Assembly: GCA_903827375.1 (NCBI GenBank)
Contig: CAIKHZ010000259.1
Location: forward strand, 1-50,364
DNA: 50,364 bases
Direction of reading: 5' to 3'
Source of the DNA: Akkermansiaceae bacterium
GTDB taxonomy: Bacteria > Verrucomicrobiota > Verrucomicrobiia > Verrucomicrobiales > Akkermansiaceae
A program made the translations under genes and the position numbers. Below are positions 15,859 to 27,400 of the stretch, piece after piece. The number at the start of each line of letters is the position of its first letter. Positions within the stretch are counted from its first letter, which is position 1. Under the pieces are notes generated by a model. It made no database searches. It had not been told where the DNA came from and was given only the letters and a program-made list of their open reading frames with translations.

Positions 15859-18800
15859 ATGGTCTTTTTTCCAAAAACCCTCGGCACGTCAGTGCTTTTG
15901 CTCATCATCGGCAGTCCTCTTTTCGCAGCAGCCCCCGGGGCCAAACCGGCGCGCTCGCCCGATCAAGCGGTTTCCTACTATGAGGAGCTGCTGCCGATCT
16001 TTCAGGCCAATTGCCATGGCTGCCATCAACCCGCCAAGGCGAAGGGCGAGTACGTGATGACTGCGTTTGACAAGCTTCTGGCTGGGGGCAAGACGGCCGG
16101 GGCCATCGTTCCGGGAAAGCCCGAGAAGAGCCACCTGCTCGAACAAATCACGCCGAACCCAGCTGGCGAGATTGAGATGCCGAAGAATGGCAAACCTCTC
16201 GCCACCGCCGAAATCGACCGGATCCGCAAATGGATCGCCGAAGGGGCGCTTGATGACACGCCGCTCAACGCCCGCGAACGCTACGATTCCGAACATCCTC
16301 CGACCTATTCGCGGCCGCCGGTCATCACGTCCCTCGATTATTCCCCGGATGGAACCCTGCTCGCCATCTCCGGATTCCATGAAGTCATCCTCCAGAAAAT
16401 CGACCCCAGCGGCACTGCCACACCCGTGGCTCGACTGGTGGGTTTATCAGACCGGATTGAATCGCTGCGTTTTTCGCCGGATGGCAGCCGCCTAGCGGTC
16501 ACCGGCGGGCTAGTTGGGCGGATGGGAGAGGTACAGGTTTGGAACGTGGAAAAACGCAAACTTGAACTCTCGGTCCCCATCACCTTCGACACCGTTTACG
16601 GTGCCTCATGGTCGCCAGATGGCTCCAAAATCGCCTTCGGCTGCGCTGACAAAACCGCCCGTGCGATCGATTCGAAATCCGGCAAGCAGGTGTTATTCAT
16701 GGGATCGCATGGCGATTGGGTGCTCGATACGGTCTTCTCCACCGACGGCACCCATCTGATTTCCTCAGGCCGCGACCAGACAGCCAAGCTCACCAAGGTC
16801 GATGAAGAACGCTTCGTTGATAACATCACCTCGATCACACCGGGTGCCCTCAAGGGCGGCCTCGCCTCCGTCGCCAAACACCCCGCACGCGACGAAATCC
16901 TCGTCGGCGGCTCCGATGGCGTGCCCCAGATCTATCGCGTATTCCGGATCACAGAGCGGAAAATCGGCGACAACTCAAACCTCATCCGAAAATTCCCCAG
17001 CATGCCCGGCCGCATCTGGTCGGTGGCCTACCGCCCCGACGGCAAGCGCGTCGCAGCTGCCTCCAGCCTCAACGGCAAGGGAGCTCTCCATATTTTTAAA
17101 TCCGAGTTCGACACCGCCCTGCCAGCTGATGTGAAAGGCATTTTCGACAAGGCCACTCCAGAACGCTCCGCCGAGCAAAACGCCCGCGTCGAGCAATATC
17201 TAACAGAAGGCACCGAGCGCCTGCACGGTCTTGATTTCGACACGCCGATCTTCGCGCTGCGATTTTCACCAGATGGTTCAAAAATCGCTGCCGCCGGCCA
17301 GGACGGCGTCGTTCGCATCATCGACGTGGAAACAGGAAAGCTCGCCAGCTCGTTCATCCCGGTGACAGTCACTCGTCCGCAGGATGCGCCTGCGCTGGCC
17401 GCCAAGCCCGGGGCCGCAGCCATCAACGCCGATCTCGCTGCCACCGGCAAACCCTTCCCAGTCATCGATCCCGAACCGCTGCCAGAAGGGCGAAAACTCG
17501 CTGGCATCTCGGTATTCCCTCTGGAAATCGCGCTGGATTCCCCACACGCCTATCGCCAGATCCTTGTCACCGCACGCTTTGAAAATGGCGAAACAGCTGA
17601 CGTCACCCGTCATGTAAAATGGTCCCTATCAGCTCCACTGCTCGCGATTTCCAAACGAGGGCTCGCCCGACCTGCGGCCGATGGAGCGGCTGAATTATCC
17701 GTTCAGTTCAGCGGGTTCGAAGCCAAGGCGCGCGTCAACATTTCCGGCTTTGGGACCACCGCTGCGCCGGATTGGGTCCGTGACGTCACCCCGGTGATCG
17801 CTTCCCTCGGCTGCAGCGCCGGCACCTGCCACGGTTCCAAGGATGGCAAAAATGGCTTCAAACTCTCCCTCCGCGGGTACGACCCGATCTTCGATGTGCG
17901 CGCCTTCACCGACGACCACGCCTCGCGCAGGACCAACCTCGCCTCGCCCGACGATTCGCTCATGCTGTTGAAGGCGACCGCAGCTGTCGCCCACGAAGGC
18001 GGCCAGCGCATGACCGTCGGATCGATTGACTATCAGGCGATCCGCGATTGGATCGCCCAAGGTGCCACCCTCAATCCCGCCACGAAGAAGGTGGCATCGA
18101 TTGAAATCACCCCGAAAAACCCGGTGGTTCAAAACATCGGCGGGCGCCAGCAGTTCAGCGTGATCGCCACGGATCCAGATGGAAAGCAACGCGACGTCAC
18201 TGCCGAGGCCTTCCTTGAAATTAGCAACCCGGAAGTCGCCGAAGCCGACAAATTTGCCCTTGTCTCGGCGATCCGCCGCGGAGAAGCCCCCGTGCTCGCC
18301 CGCTATGAAGGGGCCTACGCCTCCACAACCCTAACCGTCATGGGCGACCGTTCGGGTTTCGAGTGGCAAGCCCCTCCCAGCTTCAATGAGATCGACGGGC
18401 TCGCCGCCGCCAAGTGGCAGCGAATGAAAATCCTTCCATCCGGGCTGGCGGAAGATACGGAATTCCTTCGCCGCGTGCGCCTCGACCTCACCGGTCTGCC
18501 GCCCACCCCAGAGGCCGTGCGCGCTTTCATCGCCGATCCCCGCGAATCCCGCGTCAAACGCGATGAGCTCGTCGATCAACTCGTCGGCTCACCCGATTTT
18601 ATCGAATTCTGGACCAACAAATGGGCCGACCTCCTGCAGGCAAACGGCAAGTTTCTCAGTCCGGAAGGTGCCAAATCGCTGCATGGATGGATTCACAACG
18701 AAGTCTCCAAAAACACTCGCTACGATGAATTTGTCAGGAAAATCCTCACCGCATCCGGGTCGAACAAGGAGAACCCCGCCGCTTCCTACTTCAAGATCCT

Positions 18801-21006
18801 CCGCACTCCGGAAACCGCGATGGAAAACACCACCCACCTCTTCCTCGCCACCCGCTTCAACTGCAACAAGTGCCACGACCATCCGTTCGAACGCTGGACC
18901 CAGAACCAATATTTTCAAACCGCCGCTTTCTTTGCCCGAACGGGTTTAAAAAAGGATCCGGCCTCAGGCAACAATCAGATCGGCAAGACAGAGGTTGAGG
19001 AAGGCAAACCCCTCTTTGAAATCGTCGTCGATAACCCAGACGGCGAACAAAAACACGAACGTACGGGCGAAATCATCGCCCCAGGGTTCCCCTATCCGGT
19101 CACACATCCGGACTCGAACCACTCCACGCGCCGCGAACAACTCGCCGCCTGGATCACTGCCGCTGAAAACCCGCTCTTCGCCCGTTCCTACGCCAACCGA
19201 ATCTGGGGATATCTGTTCGGAATCGGCATCATCCAACCCATCGATGACATTCGCGCCGGCAACCCCGCCTCCAATCCAGAACTGCTCGACTGGTTGACAT
19301 CACAGTTCACCGGGCACCAGTTCGATGTCCGACATCTCTTCCGGACGATCTGCAAATCCCGCACCTATCAACTCGCTGTGCGTACTAACAAATGGAACCA
19401 GGACGACACCATCAACTTTTCTCACGCCATCGCTCGACGCCTGCCCGCCGAGGTGCTTTTCGATTCCATCTACAACACCACCGGGGCCAAGTCCCACTTT
19501 CCGGGCGTCGAGGCAGGAACCCGCGCCTCCGCGCTTCCCGATTCCGGCATCACTCTGCCCGATGGCTTCCTCGGCAATCTTGGCCGCCCACCGCGCGAAA
19601 GTGCCTGCGAGTGCGAGCGGGTCTCCTCGCTCGAGCTCGGCCCGATTATGGCGCTGGTCAGCGGCCCCACCGTGGGTGATGCCATCAGCGACCCTGGCAA
19701 CGTCATCAGCAAGCTTGCATCATCAGATATGGACGACGCCAAACTGGTCGATGAACTCTTCATCCGCATCCTCAACCGACCCGCCACCTCGCAGGAAATC
19801 CAAGCTGGCGTCGAGACCATCCGCGCCATCCCTGCCGAACACACCAAGCTGGCTTCCTCCCTCGAGGCGTTCCGCAACAGTCTCCCACCCGATGTCAAAA
19901 CCGCCATCGCCGCCCGCGCCGAGGCCATCACCAAAGCCCGCTCCGTTCTAGCAGATGCGACCAAGACCTGGAACGAACACAAGGTGGAAACCGAAAACGC
20001 CAAACGCCTGAAAACCGAGTCACTGACCGCCGAACTGGCCAACTGGGAGAAAAACCTGCCCGCAGGTCTGGTTGAATGGGAGAAGGCCGGGCACTTCGGT
20101 ACGACTTGGACAATTCTCAAATTCGTGGAAATGACGTCCACCAACGGTGCAAAACTCGATGCCCTGGACGACGGCTCGATCTTCGTCAGCGGCCCTAACG
20201 GCAAGACCGAATACTCGCTGGCCGCGGACACCGACCTGACGGGCATCACCGGCATCCGCCTCGAAGCCCTCGCCGACGACAAACTCCCCGCCAAAGGTCC
20301 GGGGCGCAGTCCCAATGGCAACATCGTGCTGTCCGAATTCGCCATCAGCGCCGCACCCAAGGCGCAAAGCAACCCACTGCGGCCCGTTGTCCTTCAGAAT
20401 GCGCAGGCAGATTTCAGCCAGAGCGGCTATGACGTCAAGAGCTTGGTCGATGGCCACGCCGGAGATCAAACCACCGGATGGGCAATCAGCCCGGAGTTAG
20501 GGAAAGACCACACTGCCCTCTTCGAAACCAAGGAAAACATCGGCTCGGCTGGCGGTACGCGGCTCAAGATTGTCATGAACCAGCAATTTCAGGATGGCAA
20601 CCACTCGCTGGGTAAATTCCGCCTCTCGATCACCACGGATCCCCGCCCCCACCACTCAGGACTCCCGGCTCCCATCGCCTCCGCCCTCGCCGTCCCCTCA
20701 GACCATCGCAACCCTGAACAGACGAAAATTCTCACCGACTACTTCCGCTCCATCGATCCCCAACTCCACCGCCTCCAGACCGACCTCGCCGAAGCCAAAT
20801 CCCCTCTTGCCGAACCCGTCGATCTCAAGGCCGCACGCGAATCCCTCGACAAACTCTTGGCCCAGCCCCCCGTTTCAACGCGCCTCGCCAACCTTGAGCG
20901 TGATGTGACCCTCAGCAGCACCCAAGCCGCCAACCCACGCCTCACTGCCGCCCAAGACCTCACCTGGGCCTTGATCAACAGTCCCGCTTTCCTGTTCAAT
21001 TACTAA
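15859..21006 (+). CDS. Exported WD40–Big–DUF1549–DUF1553 cytochrome-like protein
   Basis: 1715-residue protein with a Sec signal (hydrophobic LGTSVLLLIIGSPLFAAA). Order of parts: planctomycete-type cytochrome c motif C-x2-C-H at C52/C55/H56 with a distal MPKNG; WD40-like repeats about 153-500 (repeated FSPDGSRLAVTG-type blades); a Big-like beta domain about 545-630; a second haem-like motif with unusual C-x4-C-H spacing (C652, C657, H658); a second Big-like domain; DUF1549 about 838-1034 ending in CNKCHDH (C1002/C1005/H1006); DUF1553 about 1090-1310; and a 400-residue tail with a charged helical stretch and beta modules. It is probably periplasmic and haem-binding. Family function is not established. 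The ATG at 15859 gives the signal peptide. A DUF1501 gene follows by 45 bp, the standard partner. Confidence 0.88.
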   Translation: MVFFPKTLGTSVLLLIIGSPLFAAAPGAKPARSPDQAVSYYEELLPIFQANCHGCHQPAKAKGEYVMTAFDKLLAGGKTAGAIVPGKPEKSHLLEQITPNPAGEIEMPKNGKPLATAEIDRIRKWIAEGALDDTPLNARERYDSEHPPTYSRPPVITSLDYSPDGTLLAISGFHEVILQKIDPSGTATPVARLVGLSDRIESLRFSPDGSRLAVTGGLVGRMGEVQVWNVEKRKLELSVPITFDTVYGASWSPDGSKIAFGCADKTARAIDSKSGKQVLFMGSHGDWVLDTVFSTDGTHLISSGRDQTAKLTKVDEERFVDNITSITPGALKGGLASVAKHPARDEILVGGSDGVPQIYRVFRITERKIGDNSNLIRKFPSMPGRIWSVAYRPDGKRVAAASSLNGKGALHIFKSEFDTALPADVKGIFDKATPERSAEQNARVEQYLTEGTERLHGLDFDTPIFALRFSPDGSKIAAAGQDGVVRIIDVETGKLASSFIPVTVTRPQDAPALAAKPGAAAINADLAATGKPFPVIDPEPLPEGRKLAGISVFPLEIALDSPHAYRQILVTARFENGETADVTRHVKWSLSAPLLAISKRGLARPAADGAAELSVQFSGFEAKARVNISGFGTTAAPDWVRDVTPVIASLGCSAGTCHGSKDGKNGFKLSLRGYDPIFDVRAFTDDHASRRTNLASPDDSLMLLKATAAVAHEGGQRMTVGSIDYQAIRDWIAQGATLNPATKKVASIEITPKNPVVQNIGGRQQFSVIATDPDGKQRDVTAEAFLEISNPEVAEADKFALVSAIRRGEAPVLARYEGAYASTTLTVMGDRSGFEWQAPPSFNEIDGLAAAKWQRMKILPSGLAEDTEFLRRVRLDLTGLPPTPEAVRAFIADPRESRVKRDELVDQLVGSPDFIEFWTNKWADLLQANGKFLSPEGAKSLHGWIHNEVSKNTRYDEFVRKILTASGSNKENPAASYFKILRTPETAMENTTHLFLATRFNCNKCHDHPFERWTQNQYFQTAAFFARTGLKKDPASGNNQIGKTEVEEGKPLFEIVVDNPDGEQKHERTGEIIAPGFPYPVTHPDSNHSTRREQLAAWITAAENPLFARSYANRIWGYLFGIGIIQPIDDIRAGNPASNPELLDWLTSQFTGHQFDVRHLFRTICKSRTYQLAVRTNKWNQDDTINFSHAIARRLPAEVLFDSIYNTTGAKSHFPGVEAGTRASALPDSGITLPDGFLGNLGRPPRESACECERVSSLELGPIMALVSGPTVGDAISDPGNVISKLASSDMDDAKLVDELFIRILNRPATSQEIQAGVETIRAIPAEHTKLASSLEAFRNSLPPDVKTAIAARAEAITKARSVLADATKTWNEHKVETENAKRLKTESLTAELANWEKNLPAGLVEWEKAGHFGTTWTILKFVEMTSTNGAKLDALDDGSIFVSGPNGKTEYSLAADTDLTGITGIRLEALADDKLPAKGPGRSPNGNIVLSEFAISAAPKAQSNPLRPVVLQNAQADFSQSGYDVKSLVDGHAGDQTTGWAISPELGKDHTALFETKENIGSAGGTRLKIVMNQQFQDGNHSLGKFRLSITTDPRPHHSGLPAPIASALAVPSDHRNPEQTKILTDYFRSIDPQLHRLQTDLAEAKSPLAEPVDLKAARESLDKLLAQPPVSTRLANLERDVTLSSTQAANPRLTAAQDLTWALINSPAFLFNY

Positions 21007-21051
21007 ACTCGCGGCCAGCCAACTTTCCGCACAACCCGATCCCATCCCACC

Positions 21052-22530
21052 ATGTTTCGCATCGCCGGCCCTTCCTCCAAGGATCTTTGTGATCCACTCC
21101 TCAACCCCAGCCGCCGAGACTTCCTCCGCGTCGGTGGCTCAGGCATGTTAGGACTCACCCTCGGCTCAATGTTCCAGATGAAGGCTCTCTCTGCCGAGCC
21201 CTCCGCCAAGCCCTCCGCTGGCGCTCCAGGATGGGGCAAGGCGAAAAGCATCATCCTCGTCTATCTGCAAGGCGGGCCCAGCCACCTCGACCTCTGGGAT
21301 CCCAAGGAAGACGTGCCCGACAACGTGCGCTCCGCCTTCAAGACCATTCCTACCAAGATCCCCGGTGTGCATTTCACCGAAATCCTGCCCCGGCTCGCCA
21401 AGATCAATGACAAGATGACCATGATCCGGTCGATGTCCTATAGCCCTAACGGACTTTTCAACCACACTGCCGCCATCTATCAAATGATGACCGGCTACAC
21501 CACGGACAAGGTCAGCCCCTCCGGCCAGCTCGAACCACCCAGCCCAAAAGATTTTCCCAACTTCGGATCCAACATCGTGCGCCTCCGTCCCACCGACGAG
21601 CCAATGCTGCCCTTCGTCATGCTACCGCGCCCGCTCCAAGAGAGCAACGTCATCGGCAAGGGAGGTGCCAGTGGATTTCTCGGCAAGTCCTTCGATCCCT
21701 ACACGCTCTATCCGGGAGGCGATGACATGGACATGGAGAAGATGTCCCGCATCAATATCGACGACCTCCAACTCCGCCCGGATGTTTTCTCCGCCCGCCT
21801 CCGCCGCCGCGCCCTGCTGCGCGATGCCATCGACGCCCGAATGCCAGACATCGACAAGGCCGTCGCAAGTTACAAACTCGACGAACATTACACCCGCGCT
21901 CTCGAACTCATCGTTTCAGGCCGCGCCCGTGATGCCTTCGCCCTCAACGACGAGCCCGACAAAATCCGCGACGACTACGGGCGCAATACCTTCGGTCAAA
22001 GCTGCCTGCTCGCACGCCGCCTCATCGAAGCCGGCACCAAAGTCGTTGAGATCATCTGGCCGAAAGTCGCCAACTCCGACAACCACTCGTGGGACCACCA
22101 CGTGGATCTGACCAAGCGCATGAAAAGCCAATCAGGGCCGATGCTCGATGCCGGTCTCTCCGCCCTCATCGACGACCTGGATTCCCGCGGGCTGCTCGCA
22201 GAGACTCTGGTCGTGGCAGTCGGCGAATTCGGACGCAGCCCGCAGAAGGGCCTCAGCACCTCCGGCAATGGCAACAGTGCGGACGGCCGCGACCACTGGC
22301 CGTATTGCTATACCGCATGCATCGCCGGTGCGGGAATCAAGCGCGGCAACATCCACGGCGCCTCAGACAAAACCGGCTCCGCTCCGATCGAAGAGCCCGT
22401 CCACCCGGCCGAGTTGCTCGCCACCATCTATCATGCGTTCGGCATCGACCCCGCCACCATGGTCATGAACCACCTCAACCAGCCCCGCGAACTCGTCAAG
22501 GCGGAAGCCGTAACCCGCCTCTTCACCTGA
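21052..22530 (+). CDS. Tat-exported DUF1501 family protein (first copy)
   Basis: 492-residue protein. A twin-arginine signal ([10 protein letters not shown], Arg21-Arg22) indicates folded export. The mature part is a DUF1501 domain, related to the alkaline-phosphatase/sulfatase superfamily: [15 protein letters not shown] near the N-terminus, [15 protein letters not shown] and SWDHH mid-protein, [11 protein letters not shown], and a C-terminal [13 protein letters not shown]. The metal-site-like pattern (Asp/His-rich blocks) is suggestive, but no enzymatic activity is established for the family to my knowledge. It lies 45 bp after the DUF1549/DUF1553 gene and is very likely co-transcribed. The mRNA leader is C-rich with no SD motif. 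Confidence 0.92.
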   Translation: MFRIAGPSSKDLCDPLLNPSRRDFLRVGGSGMLGLTLGSMFQMKALSAEPSAKPSAGAPGWGKAKSIILVYLQGGPSHLDLWDPKEDVPDNVRSAFKTIPTKIPGVHFTEILPRLAKINDKMTMIRSMSYSPNGLFNHTAAIYQMMTGYTTDKVSPSGQLEPPSPKDFPNFGSNIVRLRPTDEPMLPFVMLPRPLQESNVIGKGGASGFLGKSFDPYTLYPGGDDMDMEKMSRINIDDLQLRPDVFSARLRRRALLRDAIDARMPDIDKAVASYKLDEHYTRALELIVSGRARDAFALNDEPDKIRDDYGRNTFGQSCLLARRLIEAGTKVVEIIWPKVANSDNHSWDHHVDLTKRMKSQSGPMLDAGLSALIDDLDSRGLLAETLVVAVGEFGRSPQKGLSTSGNGNSADGRDHWPYCYTACIAGAGIKRGNIHGASDKTGSAPIEEPVHPAELLATIYHAFGIDPATMVMNHLNQPRELVKAEAVTRLFT

Positions 22531-22877
22531 GCCCATCGGATCGCGCCGTCATCCCATGCCCCGAGTTCTGAAATAAGCAAAAATCAAACCGAGACGACGT
22601 TTATAGCAGGGCCACCGCACGATAGAAGCGGGTCCTAAAAACGCTCGTGGTATCCCCATAAACCATGCCATTGCGGCTGTTGTTGAGCTTTTGTTCGGCC
22701 CTGGACGTTCAATGTCGGACGCTAGGTGTTCGCGTTCATCCAATCGACGTGAGGGCCGCCAAGTGGCCTTTGAAATCAGGCTGCGATCTAGCGGTTAGGG
22801 TATTATTGCAAGAATTGGTGCATTTTCGCGTTTAGGACCTTCTCCAAGCCCGCAAACGTCCGCATCTACCCTTCCGC
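22531..22877. other. Intergenic region, 347 bp, between the two cassettes
   Basis: No convincing gene. One small hairpin (GGCCGC…GTGGCC near 22751-22765, then a short T run) is too weak to call a terminator. The last 80 bp before 22878 are relatively A/T-rich (TATTATTGCAAGAATT) and could hold the promoter of the second cassette, but I cannot align a confident -35/-10 pair. Confidence 0.5.
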
Positions 22878-24455
22878 ATGGACCCCACACCCGCCCCTCC
22901 TCCCGTCGAATCCGTTGCCCGCCTGCGCTGGCTGTTGGCCGCCTCCCTTGGCCTCGGCATGGCCGTTGCTGCCCCCTTGATCGATAAAGTTGTCTGGCAA
23001 CCTGAATTTGTGGATACGGCCCGCTGGCTGGGGCATTTTCACCCTTTCATCCTGCACTTTCCCATTGTGCTGCTGCTCGTTGCGATGGCGTTTGAGTTGG
23101 CCCGCTTGCCCTTGCTGGGGCGTTTGCTGCCCCGTCCTGACCACGCGACGGTGACGGTGGTATTGGCGTGGGGGGCGACGTGCTGCACGCTGGCGCTAGT
23201 CTGTGGGTGGCTGCTGGCACAGAGCGGCGGGTACGAACCGGAACTGCTAGGTCGGCATTTGTGGGCGGGAGCCGCCACCGCCCTCGGTGCCAACCTTGCC
23301 TTGGTCTTGCGCCTGTGCTCGGGCCGTCCTGGCACTGGCTTTCTGAGTGGCGTCGCCAATCTGGTCCTGATGGCCACCTGCGTGGTGCTGACCGTGGCAA
23401 GCCATTACGGTGCGAGCCTCACCCATGGCGAAACATACCTGACAGAGCAAGCGCCCGACTGCATTCGTGAATATCTGGGTCTCCAGCCCAAGCGCAAAAC
23501 TGGCGTGCTCGTGGTCAAACCGCTCGATGAGCGCCAACTGTGGGCCGACGTGGTGCAGCCAATTTTGGAAGAGCGCTGCAATTCCTGCCACCACGAAGGC
23601 AAGTCGAAGGGTGGCTTGCGCCTCGACAATCTGGCAGCCTTACTCAAGGGCGGAGCGAGCGGAGCGGCTATTAACCCGGGCAATCCAAAGGATGGCCTCT
23701 TGATGAAATATCTCCAATTGGATCCAGACGACGAAAAACACATGCCGCCAAAGGGCAAACCCCAACCCAGCCCGGCCCAACTCGCAGCTCTTGCCTATTG
23801 GATCGAGGCGGGGGCTCCCCCAGAAAAAACCGCCGGCGATTTTGACCTGCCAGCTAGCCTGCGGGCCAGCCTCGAGTCGCTGCTGAGCCCAGCTCAACGC
23901 CAAGCAATCGAAGCCAAGACCCAGGCCGAAGCCAAGACGATTGAAGCCTCACTGGCGGCTCTCCGCAGCAACCTGCCCGGGCACCTTACCTGCGTGGTGC
24001 CGGGCCACCCCGAACTCGTGTATGCCCCCGGCAACCAATTTGCCGCAGTAGGCGATGAGCAGCTTAGCGCCCTCGCCCCGCTTGCCGGCAGCGTCGTTTC
24101 ATTGGAGTTGCAGCAAACAAAAGTGAGCGACGCCGGTCTGGCCGCTTTAGCGCCCTTCTCCCACTTGCGCTCCCTGCAACTCCAAAACACCGCCATCACC
24201 GACGCCGGCCTGCCGCACCTGGCCAAATTGGCGTCCTTGGAGAACCTCAACCTCTACGCCACCACCATCACCGATGACGGCCTCCAACAACTCGCCTGCC
24301 TCAAAAACTTGAAAAAAATCCACCTTTGGCAATCGAAGGTGACCGCCGCAGGTGCCGACAAGCTTCGGGCCGCCATCCCCGGCCTCGACGTCAACCTCGG
24401 TCTGCCACAAACTCCTGAGACCAGCCCCGCCACCCCTTCCCCTAACAAACCCTGA
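22878..24455 (+). CDS. Membrane-anchored DUF2231–cytochrome c–leucine-rich repeat protein
   Basis: 525-residue protein. The N-terminal 180 residues form about four to five membrane helices with the DUF2231-type motif HFHPFILHFPIVLLL. A periplasmic planctomycete-type cytochrome c domain follows, with C234/C237/H238 (CNSCH) and a HMPPKGKP segment giving a possible distal Met ligand. After a charged helical linker (about 300-380), four leucine-rich repeats (LRSLQLQNTAITDAGL type) close the protein, ending in a Pro/Thr-rich tail. This suggests a membrane electron-transfer module carrying a protein- or glycan-binding LRR. It is first gene of a five-gene run; the next gene begins 12 bp after its stop. 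Confidence 0.87.
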   Translation: MDPTPAPPPVESVARLRWLLAASLGLGMAVAAPLIDKVVWQPEFVDTARWLGHFHPFILHFPIVLLLVAMAFELARLPLLGRLLPRPDHATVTVVLAWGATCCTLALVCGWLLAQSGGYEPELLGRHLWAGAATALGANLALVLRLCSGRPGTGFLSGVANLVLMATCVVLTVASHYGASLTHGETYLTEQAPDCIREYLGLQPKRKTGVLVVKPLDERQLWADVVQPILEERCNSCHHEGKSKGGLRLDNLAALLKGGASGAAINPGNPKDGLLMKYLQLDPDDEKHMPPKGKPQPSPAQLAALAYWIEAGAPPEKTAGDFDLPASLRASLESLLSPAQRQAIEAKTQAEAKTIEASLAALRSNLPGHLTCVVPGHPELVYAPGNQFAAVGDEQLSALAPLAGSVVSLELQQTKVSDAGLAALAPFSHLRSLQLQNTAITDAGLPHLAKLASLENLNLYATTITDDGLQQLACLKNLKKIHLWQSKVTAAGADKLRAAIPGLDVNLGLPQTPETSPATPSPNKP

Positions 24456-24467
24456 TTCCCTCCACCC

Positions 24468-27400
24468 ATGCCAAATCGGAAATTTTCCAGCTCCCTCGCC
24501 CTATTCGGGTCATTGGTTCTTGCCGGCGGCGCGATCGTCGGCCTGCGCGGCGTGCCCGGTGTGTCGTGGAAGAATCTGCCTCTAGCAAATTTACAGAATC
24601 TCGCCGACAATGATTGGAGGCGACTCTTCGACGAAGAAAAATCGCCCCCGGCACCCGCGGCCCCCATCTCTGCAGAGACGGCACTGCCCGCAGTGGTGAC
24701 GTTCAACGCCCACATCCAGCCCATATTTTCCGAAAATTGCTACCACTGTCATGGTCCGGATTCCGGCTCTCGCAAGGCGGACCTGCGCTTGGACCGTGCG
24801 GAATTTGCCTTCAAGCCGTTGAAGAGCGGGCAACTGGCGATCATCAAAGGCCAGGCGGTCAATTCGGAAGTGATTCGGCGGTTGCGGAACAAGGATCCCA
24901 AGGAGGTGATGCCACCGCCAGCCACCCATAAAGTCATCTCCGAACGGGACATCGCGCTGATCGAAAAATGGATCAACCAGTCCGCCAGCTACGAGGAACA
25001 CTGGTCGCTTATCCCTCCCCAACGCCCACCCGTCCCCACCCTGATAGATAAATCCTGGACCAAAAATCCCGTTGACTCATTCATCCTCGCACGCCTCCAA
25101 AAAGCCGCCCTCTCCCCTGCCCCAGAGGCCGACAAACCCGCCCTCCTGCGCCGCGTCACCCTCGACCTCACCGGCCTGCCGCCCACCCCCGATGCCGTCA
25201 CCGCCTTTCTCGCCGACACCCGCGCCGACGCCTACGAGCGGGCCGTCGATGGCCTGCTGGCCTCCACGGCCTACGGCGAGCATCAGGCGCGCTATTGGCT
25301 GGACGCCGCCCGCTACGCGGATACCCACGGCATTCACATCGATAATTACCGGAGTATCTGGCCGTACCGCGACTGGGTGATCAACGCGTTCAATTCGAAC
25401 CAGCACTTCGACCAGTTTACCATCGAGCAACTCGCCGGCGACCTCCTACCCATTCCGACTCTGGAACAACGGGTGGCCACCGGCTTCCACCGCTGCCTGC
25501 CAACCACCGGCGAAGGCGGTGCCATCGCCGAAGAATACCTCGCCACCTACGCCAAAGACCGGGTGGACACCACCTCCGCCGTCTGGCTCGGCCTCACCAC
25601 CGGATGCGCTGCCTGCCACGACCACAAGTTCGATCCGATCTCACAAAAGGATTTCTATCAACTCACCGCGTTTTTCCGCAACAACCCGATGTCAGCCCTC
25701 GATGGCAACTCGGCGGATCACCCACCCAACCTGAAGCTGCCGACCCCGGCGGATGCCGCCCGTGCCAAGGAACTCACCCAGCTCCTGCCCACCAAGCAAC
25801 TGGCACTCAAGGAGGCCGAAAAACTCGCCGCCGAGCAGCTGAAAGCCAGCTTGGCCACTGCCATCACCACCTTGCCGGACGCGCCCGCCGACCCTCTGCT
25901 GGCCTTGGCTGCGGCCGAAGGCAGCGGTGGGTCTGCCGCTTTCACCGCGCAAGGGAAGCCGGCCACCACGACGTTCGGCGGGGCCTATCAATGGGTGAAA
26001 CACGGGCCGCTGGCGGCGCTGGCACCCGGTGAGGCATTCACCGCCGAGCTCGGGGATATCGCCAACTTCCCCAACACCCAGGCATTTTCCTATGGTGCCT
26101 GGGTTCGGGGCGAAAAACTGGCTGGTGCCTTGCTCTCGAGAATGGATGAGGCCCATGCCTTCACCGGCTGGGATCTCTGGTTCGAAAATGGCACCTTCGG
26201 CATTCACCTGATCCATAATTGGCCCGACAACGCAATCAAAGTGCTCTCCACAGCAAAACTCCCGCCTAACGAATGGTGCCACGTCCTCGCCACCTACGAC
26301 GGCTCATCCAAGGCCGCCGGCGTCAAACTTTACCTCAACGGACAGGCGGTCGAAGTCAAGATCGAGAGCGATTCCCTCACCGGCCCACTCACCAACACCG
26401 CTCCCGTCCAAGCCGCCCGCCGCACCCCAGGCCAACCCTTGCGCAATGCAGCCTTCCATGACATCCGCATCGACGCCCGTGCCCTCACCCCCGCCGAGGT
26501 GCCCGCCGTCGCCCTCGCCGCCTTCCGCCCCCATCTCGCAAAACTCGCTCCAGACGCACTCGACCCGGCGCTGCGAACCATCCTAGCCGCCAATATCACT
26601 TCCACCCCCACCCCCGCCGACGCCCTGCGCCGCGAGGTGGCCGCCCTGAAGGCCGAACTCGAGGCCATCGACAAGCGCGGCGTGACGACCCTGGTGATGG
26701 CGGAAAATGCCGAGCAACCCACCGCCTACATCCTCAACCGCGGCGATTACACCCAGAAAAAGGACAAGGTCGATGCCGATGTGCCCGCCGTCTTCGGCAT
26801 TCGCATCGCCAAGGGAGATCCCAAAAATCGTCTCGGCCTCGCTCGCTGGCTCGTCAATCCCGACCACCCGCTCACCGCCCGCGTCACCGTCAACCGCTTC
26901 TGGCAACAACTCTTCGGCACCGGCCTCGTCGCCTCCTCAGGCGATTTCGGAGTCATGGGCGAGCGTCCGGCCCATCCAGAGTTGCTCGACTGGTTGGCCG
27001 TCGAATTCCGCGAAAACAGCTGGGACGTCAAGCGTTTGATGAAGTTGCTCGTCACCTCCGCCACCTACCGCCAATCCGGCGTGACTACCCCGGCCAAGCT
27101 CGAACTCGACCCCGCCAACCGCCTTCTTTCCCACGGCCCGCGCCAGCGCTTGGACGGAGAAATGATCCGCGATCAAGCGCTTTTCGTCAGCGGCCTGCTG
27201 GTCCAAAAAATCGGCGGTCCCAGCGTCAAACCCTATCAACCTGATGGCGTCTGGGAATCCGTGGCCATGAAGGAATCTAACACCAGCAGGTACTCCCGCG
27301 ACGCCGGCGAGGCACTCTACCGCCGCAGCCTCTACACGTTTTGGAAACGCAGCGCCCCGCACCCATCGCTCGAAGCCTTTGGCTCTCCGTCCCGCGAATC

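Noticed and set aside
19470-20372. 300-residue minus-strand open frame
   Set aside because: Lies inside the DUF1553 part of the 1715-residue gene; Ser/Arg-rich shadow.
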